Assembly (NCBI GenBank): GCA_002633005.1
Contig: NMRA01000091.1
Span: forward strand, 351,877-415,876
DNA length: 64,000 nt
Direction of reading: 5' to 3'
From: Phoronis australis
Lineage: Eukaryota; Phoronida; Phoronidae
Part shown: in pieces, positions 13,101 through 22,100 of the stretch
Numbering within the stretch: the stretch's first letter is position 1
Layout: each line of letters begins with the position of its first letter
Program-made: the position numbers and the translations under genes
Notes under the pieces: model-generated
Database searches by the model: none
What the model saw: the letters and a program-made list of their open reading frames with translations, nothing else
What the model was told of the DNA's origin: nothing

Positions 13101-16100
13101 GACATAATAATTAAATTAAAACAGCATAAGAACTGAAAGGACAATCGGTGTTTTCACAAGTTCACAATCACGCAGTAGATTTAGGGAACTTAGTTTAGTC
13201 CGTATTTGGGACTGTTTTACGCAACCGGCCACTGACGACAAGATTTCTTGCTCATACAATATTGAGCAGCAGTCCATAGTCACAATACTACAGCATGTGT
13301 TGATAACACTACAGATCTTATGCGACAAGAATCCTGCTAAGTTCAAACGAGCGTTAATTATGTTAGGACAGAAATATTGCGATTCTTAACACAGTGATAA
13401 ATCATTGCAATAAAGACAACAGAGAAACTTTTACATAACAAGAGCTGATGATTTAAAAGTGGGTTAACGTCAGAAGAATCTTGTCCAAGTTACTGCCTGT
13501 GGAAAACAATGGAGTACTACTATAGCTCTCAATGTTATGTACAACCTCGTCGTCAAGACTGTGTATCCAAGTTTCTACAAAACTATATATTTTAATCCGG
13601 TAAAAGCAATATTTTCTGAAAATGGAAAGCTTCTACCATTTGATTTTTGACTTTATACCAATTTTACATTAATTGGGTCATGTGACCATGCTTTTTGCTG
13701 AAATTTAAAAAAGAAATGAATACTATACTAATAGTAAAACTAAGGTTTGTTTTTTTCAAAATCATGATAAAAGTTTAATTGATAGCCCTCATGCAAAAGT
13801 GTCAGTAGCAATTGAAAAGCAATCCATTAAAGCATTGTATACCACACTTTTGAAAAAAAAAATCTCCACAAAGGTTGACAATTACCTTAAGTGACCCAAT
13901 AGCATTTATTTTCGTAAAGCAAGTCAGTTTCCAGTTTTGCTGTTTACCTTTACTTCATGATCTTGACCATGCTAGAACATACCTGCATCTATACTATGAA
14001 GATGTTCCACAATCACCCAATTTTTATCATGGACTGCACCAAATTTTAAAATAAGGAGGGCAGCAACATCACTGGCCGTAAGTCCTTCATGGATGACAAG
14101 GGTCTTGTGCGAAGACTCGTCACTGTAGAAGTTGACACATACCTGGCAATAACACAGAACATGATGTGACAAATTGACCTCAAGGTATGTTCAAATGGGC
14201 AGGTGTTCCAGCACAAATTGCCCCGCTAAAAAGATGACAGTGCACAGTTGACTGTGTGGAAGGAAGTAAAAGCATACCCAGCTTGGCACCAGTGAGACTT
14301 GAGGCAGTACAACTTGGGTCACATGTACTCGTGTTTACCTTTTTGTGGCAATCAATCAGTTTTAGCAGAACCGGGACTTTGCTTGACTATCACGGTAAAA
14401 TGCCCGTATTCCCATGCCCTTTACTGAAGGAGACACAATTGTTTCCTTTGGCTCACACGCGAAACTCCTGTCAGCATGTACTGATCACTGAGACAGCGCT
14501 TGTCGAGTGTATTTCATTTGCCATGGAAGAACTAGCAAAGCAGTACGTGAGAGGAATTTCAAGTCCGTGGCCAACCTTTCTGTGATTTCCACGTCAGTAC
14601 ACGAAACATAACCACCATGACCCTGAGCACACGAGCACGCTGGACTGTTCTTACATGACCAACGATATTGGAAACTCCACGGACATTGTTTTGGACGGAA
14701 ACCACACATGAATCATATTTTGGCAGCCGACCTAGTACCTCTATTGCCTAATAGTAGTACCGTGCGTTTGTTGAGCACGTGCTTTGAACAAGAGCAGTGT
14801 TGGCTTTCAACTCAAAAAGAAATATATAATGTATAATATATAAAACAACAAGAATGGATCAACTGAAATTTTCGGATATAATGACATCCTTCGTCAACAG
14901 AAACAGAAATATTAAGTAAAATCAAACACTATATGACAATTGACATTTAAGATGTGGCGTAATGAATATGATACATTGTTGTGGAAAAAATTCAATGATA
15001 TAATTTAAGAAGTTTTTATGTTTAATACATGAGTTTCTAGTGTATTGAGCTTGTCTATCCAAAATTGTTCTCTTTTGAGTCTGTGAGGGGTACTGGGGTG
15101 TTGGAGTTTTTCTATTATTTGTACAGAAAGATCTTGAAGATCATGGTTTTTGGAATTGAAATGATTACCAATTGTTGGCACGTATTTGGTTGCAAAGGGT
15201 CCAGGGGGAGCAAATCTTTACACAAACCATAATCTTCAAGATCTTTCTGTACAAATAATAGAAAAACTCCCAATACCCCAGTACCCCTCACAGACTCAAA
15301 AGAGAACAATTTTGGATAGATAAGCTCAATACACTAGAACCTCATGGATTAAACATAAATTAAAACTTCTTAAATTATATCATTGATTTTTTTCCGCAAC
15401 AATGTATCATATTCATTACGCCACAGATCTGGATTGCCTTATTTAGTTTCAGATTTATTTCTACCTTATAATGTATAAAAAATGTTACATTGTTCAAATT
15501 AAGTTCAAAGTACTCAGTAAGAAGACCTGTCAATCATTGGCACGTGTTTGGTTGCCAAAGGGTTCAGGGGGAGCAAATCTTTACAAAATCAAATACATCC
15601 CCCTAGAAATGCTTGATCTGCCTTTTCTCTCATGAAACTTGCACTACTGAACGCACGCCTGCCTGTAGGAAAACTTTAGTTATAAGAGATGACGAGCAAC
15701 GACCGAGGTACGTTAAAACCCAATCACGCTTGTGATCATGGCCCCACTGTATTGTGTGCACTATTCCACTTCAGGCCATCGAAGTCCGTTACTTCAATCC
15801 GCCGACCTATATTTTAACTGAAGATAGGCTTGAAGTCCGACGTCAGTGTAGCTCTTTGTGAGGGTAAAATCAGTCCTCCATGCAGTAAGCAAAAACTCTT
15901 GACTTTTCAAAAATTTCGACTTTAACCGCCCATGCTCGGCTTACCGCCCACCCCGGTTTTTGAGATTCCCAAGTTAAGCGTCCTGGGTCGTAACGCTGAC
16001 GAGTACGGTATAATTCGACATACTCTACACATAAGTGGAATGAAGTAATTGATGAAAAGCAGTAGTTATCAGGTCAGAATTTTAAAAGCAACTTAAGAAG

Positions 16101-19100
16101 AAACAAATACTGGAACTAATGAACTCGTGTGTTGGTGACTGCATCCGCAATCATATACTTCAGTTTGGTTACTAATGTTTCAACCACTACATGGAGCTTT
16201 TATTAGGCAGCACAGTTGATTGGCAATTATCCTGACTCATATGTGAGTCAGTTGAAATCTTAAGCCCAGTGCTTGTTCAAAGATGGTTTCTCTATAGGTT
16301 CGTATAATGCCTCCCTTTTGTAATACTTTCATTTGGTACTTCTCATAAAACAACTCTGGTTTCAAAAATAGTCTCCTGTACTACAGAATATGATGAAATA
16401 CAATACAGCCGCATGTGGCCCTATTATACAGACAAAGAGTTGACACAAAAGCATCTCCAAGTACTGTTTCATTCCACCTACACAACCAACACTAAGTGTG
16501 CTATCACTGCGCACTAAATAGCCTACTACATAAGACTTCTTTTCAGAATTCTGTCCTTGACTTCACCAGTTAGACAAGCAAGGATATTATTTAAAAACAG
16601 TTTGTGAGTAGTAATAATGTCAAACTGTCTAAAAGTCCTCTGGGGAAAACCATCAGATGCACACTTAATGTAAGGGACGATGACCCGTGTAGAGAAAGCA
16701 GGTCTTAAGAAGGAGGGTAATCTTAGACTTCAACTCTTTCACCTATAGGACGAGACCATCGCCACCGATCTATATCAGATGCCAAGCTGAAATCTGCAAG
16801 ATGCTGATGTAGTGTTGCTAATGCAAGCTCATTAGCTCTAATATTCGATTTATTTCCTTCCTCATCTGCTACAACTGCACGTCTCAAACTTTAATATTAA
16901 GCTTTAACAACTTAGTCTACACAGGCACTTTAACGCCTTAGTCTACACAGGCACTTAAACGCCTTAGATTACACAGGCACTTTAACGCCTTAGTTTACAC
17001 AGGCACTTCAACGCCTAAGTTTACACAGGCACTTTAAAACCTTAGTTTACGCAGGCACTTTAACGCCTTAGTTTACACAGGCACTTCAACGCCTTAGTTT
17101 ACGCAGGCACTTTAACGCCTTAGTTTACACAGGCACTTTAAAGCCTTAGTTTACACAGGCACTTTAACGCCTTAGTTTACACAGGCACTTTAACGCCTTA
17201 GTTTACACAGGCACTTTAATGCCTTAGTTTACACAGGCACTTTCCTCCCATAAATCACGCACAGAAAATACATCCATCTATCCTATGATGGCTTATTTTC
17301 TTTCGACAGTAGACACAATATTCCCAGTCAATAATAGTTCAAGGTATAATGTAACTTAGCAATAAAAATGTGCAAAATTACTAAGTGGCAATAAAGCTAC
17401 AAAATTCATTGTTTTGCTATATACAAATTACCAAGTCACAATGTTGCCTACCAGACATTCGCTAAAATTAAAACCAATGTCTTTACCATTAAAATACCAG
17501 TAAAATACTCTGCTATGTAACATGTGACTCAGTGGTAGACCATTCCACTACTACTGTGAGCTAACAGGTTCAATCCCGCGCTACTGTTGATTTCCATAAT
17601 ATTGCTTTTCTCGATGACCAGATCCCCTTAAGGTCATGACCTTACATGTCTGCTTCTCTTCTCGACTTAGTGAAATGGAAAAACACAGCAACTTTGTCGT
17701 TCAATCTAGCTGTGCACTTAGCTAGTCACTCAACATCCACTAACAAAACACATGTCGCCCAAATGTTTGGTACATTACTTGATAGTACATACTTTTAACA
17801 TTCAACCATTTTTTAAATTCTATATTTGTCAGTTTTTAGAGTAAACATAAAACATTAGCCGGTGGCTATTATCATTAACAATTTTAAATAATTGAGACAT
17901 ATCAGAAACAAGCAAACAAACAAGACACTATACATCCAGGCTACCACAAACCCTACACGTTTCCCTTGAAATCAAATCATTAAGTGATCGACTCTCTCTT
18001 ATATGTCTGGGTAGAGAATTCCACAGTCGCGCACCAAAAGATGAGAGAGAATTAAGCCCATACCTCGTGGTTCGAGCATGACTGACATGAAGTGAGTGAC
18101 CCCGTGATCTTAAACTGTAGGGGGTTTCTTTCATCTCAAACACCAAACACGTCCTACATAAAACTGGTAGACAAGTGGTACACGGCCCTGAAAACCTCCA
18201 CCAGAATAGAAGCATAATTTTCATTTCCTCTTGGCTCAGTGAGTAGCTTTCCCCACACAGGCGTGTTACAAACCTGTCCAATAGCTGCCCCAAAACCTAA
18301 AACATAGACTGTACAAAAAGCTCATCACTTACCCGTCGTTGGCTATCACCCGATTTCCATTCTGTTGGTCTGAAGCTCGGATGGGAGCCCCATCGAGTAG
18401 ACTAGAATTAGAATCAACAAAGAATTGTCAATAAACAAACATTGGAAATATAAATTACACTTTTATTCCGTTTCCATGTACCATAGAAAGCTTGCTTGAT
18501 AATCTCATTTTCTACCTAATAATTCAATCTTGCGTCAAAGGGGAAATTGATAATGAGAGGACAATGGAAGGACTAATCAAAAGAATATTAAGCACAGTTG
18601 ACGCAAGAAAATGTTTCAGAGTTTATTAGGGTTCGAAAATGACACATGTATACAATGAAAAGGAAATAGAATCCTATCACAAAATACAGAGATTATGACG
18701 AGCCCAATTTGAAGACAACGAAAGACCTAATTTGATCGTTGTTTTTTAGCCAGCTATGCAAGGCAACATGCACAGTCAGGTTTCTTGATTACCATGGCAT
18801 CTGTGATAACTGAATACTTTTGATCAAAAATCTTTCAGAGGAATGACAAAAGACTTCGGATTCAAACTTTTATCAAATATTCTGTCTGACATTTGGAGAA
18901 ACACTATGAAAGCTAACAACATCCGACAAGCGAGACACAAACTAGTGACATTTCGTTTACACTCAACAACTAAGTTGAAAGTATCAATGAACTCAGGTTC
19001 TGTCAAAGACTTTTGATGCTAAAAATCAATGACTTTCACAGCAAGGAAATTTTTGAGACCAGGGTCTGCTTCATGAAGACACAAGTCAGAGAACTTGGGT

Positions 19101-22100
19101 CTTTCGCTCCACACAGCTTTCTATGAAAAATCATTAAATCTCACTACGGCTAAAGTGCAAAGTCTCTGAGAATATACACACAACTTCTAGTTCTTGAAAC
19201 ACCACCTAAAAATCATTTTTATACTGTGATGTGCTCATAACTGCATGGCTCTATCATTATTCAATAACTGTGAATTGGGAGTACAAGACCAAAATTTCCG
19301 TGAGTCCGTGAGGTAATCGGCATACTTCGTTATTGCTGTGTTTAGGGCATGTGTATGGAGGACATGGCCTTCAGGTAAAATGTAAGGAGAGAGTTTATTT
19401 TGCACCTTTACACTACACGACCTGGGGAAATGATCTTTTCTAATTGACAACAACAAAACAATTATATTCAACATCCTGTTTTGACAGTAACATGCTCATT
19501 AGAACAATCCAGATAATGGGACCAATTTGACGCCTTCCCCTAAGGAAACATTAAAGGAAACATGAAAGGCAACATTAAAGGAAACATGAACTGTTCTGAG
19601 GATAACAGTTGAAAAAGAAACTAAGTTTTGAATAAGACCACCTGTCACTACAAAAATTGGACTCAACTTGACGTAATGTTTAGATTAGAAGTGATCTTTG
19701 GTCTAGCAAAGAACTCAAATTTCTCGAGCTTGGTCTTAAAAAATAACTGCCAGGTCTTTTTGAGCACAGAGATCGCCTCTAAACTCAACAAGGAACAAAA
19801 TAAATTTCGTAGCGGTTAAAGTAGCTTAAATGAAAACCTGGTTTTTGACAGAAAGCGCAGGTTTTAAGCCACTTAATTACAAAAAAATATCAAAATAGCA
19901 ATGTCAGAAGAACGTCGACAGCAAATGCAATACGTCAAAAACTAAAGCAAGCTAAATACAACATTTTGATTTCTTAATTGAGATCATAATAGTATTGACA
20001 ATATAACTAAAACTAAAAAAGTTCAAATTAAGGAATGTTAGAAAATATCAACAAGTACAGAGTAAATTTAACCTGAGTCATCAACTGTTAGAAGTATTGG
20101 GATAACATTATTGGCATTGACATGGTGAAGATGTTTTAGCATTAGACACTCAGATTGAATGGCCTTGTTATCAAATCAGTGATTCTGTAGTATGTTCCTT
20201 ACACGAGGTTACACTAGGTTACACTAGGTTACACTTCTAGTGGTCAAAACGCCAGCAGTTATTCTGTGGTGAAAATTCTAACATTTTTGCCAAATACTGG
20301 CGCTTTCAACATAGGAAAGAGTGCAGTCCGCTCAGGAACGGGTGGTGTCCCCAACGGTACTGCCATCAGTTGATTTGTTCTTACCACCTGTATCTCATTC
20401 AAATCGAGACTAAGTGATGAAGCACATCCACTCTCTGCCATCAGCTCATTAGCACAAAGTTCACAACTTATCCGCGGAATAAATTTGATTGTTGCCTGAC
20501 GTACAATAGTAATTTGACACATGATTATACGACGTCATTACCGCTATTCAGCAATCTGGCCTTGACTACAAATGTGCTAGCAAAAACACCAGTAGTTCTG
20601 GGGTAAAAAAAAATAATTGCAGATGATCTGATACAAGTTGTTCCAGACGTGCGCAGGCCGCACTTGTGGGCCCATTGCACTGATCACCTGGAAATATCTT
20701 TGTGTTTTACGTATTTATTTAATATATAGTTAAAACCGAGCTGAGGAGCTAGAAACCTGACTCAAGGGTTTAGCAGTGTGGCCCAGTGGTACTCAAACCC
20801 ACGACCTCGGGTAAAGAGGGCGAGCACCATCACACGAGGACACACTGCCTCCTCTTAGGTAACTCAAACCACCAGCTGATTAAGGTGATCCTCGCAACTA
20901 TTCAAACTAGTGGCGTTTTTGCTATTAAAGAGAGTGCTACCGAAAACGCAAGCATTTTAACCAGCTTGTGAACGGGGTACGGTATTAGATTTTCAGCCAC
21001 ACCACCAACTACATCACTCAAGGGAAAAAGACTGTTAATAAATTGAAATTATTGTATCAAAACAAGCAAATTGCAATATATTAGAACCAGGAGGCAGAGA
21101 TAAGGACCTTCAGTACTGAGAATTTCAGTGTCAGTTTAATCAAATGGAAAAACTGTGAATTCTTAAAAAACAAAACTGTTCTCTCTAATTTCAAGTAAAT
21201 TTTTATTCGATATACGCAGTACACATTTGCTGACTCTGTACTTAACACCTCCGTGGTTTTTGGCCATATTTTAGACACAAATAATTACTTAACAAAACTT
21301 GTGGGGTGGAGCCTGCATTTCCATCATGCTCAGTTGTAGTCGCAATAGAACGGATTTAATGAGTTCAACATAATTTTTCGAATTATGGTATCAACAAATT
21401 TTCCTCCTGCCAGTAAACGAACAGAAAAATGTTACGCATTTTGAAAATAAAGCAGTTATATTTTAAAAAGTTAAAATATTAATCTAAAACTCACTACAGT
21501 CAGCTTTCTACGCTGTTACAAGGAATTAGACAACAGAAAGCATTACCAACTTCGGAAACCATAATTAGTCCAGGGATGAGTCTCACACATACAGGCGTTG
21601 GATTGGAGACGGACGCTGCCATAGCCACTTACCGGCATTCTGAACTCATTTCTGCCACGCCGCCCAACAGGTGGCGTTAGCAGTCCACTTTTCACACGCA
21701 CCTGTGTGGCAGGACTAGCTGGCGCAGTCCGCGACCCCTGGGTGACCTCAGTGTGTTGAGGCGACTTCTCCAACTCGGGAAATGGGTTAGGCAGGAGCGA
21801 AGACGTCGGCCCCACTGGAAGTGGCATACTTCGTTTCTGAGCTTCTGTAAAATGTTTCAGTTGTAACTGTTAGTAGTAAATTATCACCAATCTAAGACCC
21901 AATATGACAGACAAGGTAGGTAACCCTGGCAATGCCTTCTTACGATAGAACATCAATTGCTGTCAAGAAAAGGAAAATTTGAGACCAGTTTGCTGATACT
22001 TATCAGCCTCTATTTGTCACATTGAAATTTGGACCATGCACAGGTAAGGAAACATCCCCGAAAATAGATTTGTTGAAAGACACTAACACGTGATGAAAAG

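Larger units (their letters stand above)
14950..15428. repeat. ~480-bp inverted repeat made by two opposed Penelope-like tails
   Basis: Arms of about 195 bp (left from gatgtggcgtaatgaatatg, right to attcatattacgccac in complement) surround an ~80-bp centre. The arms cover the coding tail and start of the 3' UTR of the two fragments. The left arm continues into UTR that the right arm lacks. Confidence 0.85.

Noticed and set aside
5032-14142. Identification as a lamellipodin/RIAM (MRL) gene from the RA-PH exons
   Set aside because: The downstream BPS and SH2 exons and the PNPFPEL motif exist only in GRB7/10/14. MRL proteins lack them.
14256-14585. Plus-strand 109-codon open frame, and a minus-strand mini exon ([16 protein letters not shown]) within it
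   Set aside because: No motif in the long frame. The mini exon has matching phase and a donor, but a weak acceptor, and the family needs no extra exon there.
16911-17244. Possible CRISPR array
   Set aside because: The units are directly adjacent with no variable spacers, and the host is an animal. It is a minisatellite.
17524-17585. Functional tRNA gene
   Set aside because: A and B boxes are present but the acceptor and anticodon stems do not pair. A SINE head or tRNA pseudogene is the better reading.
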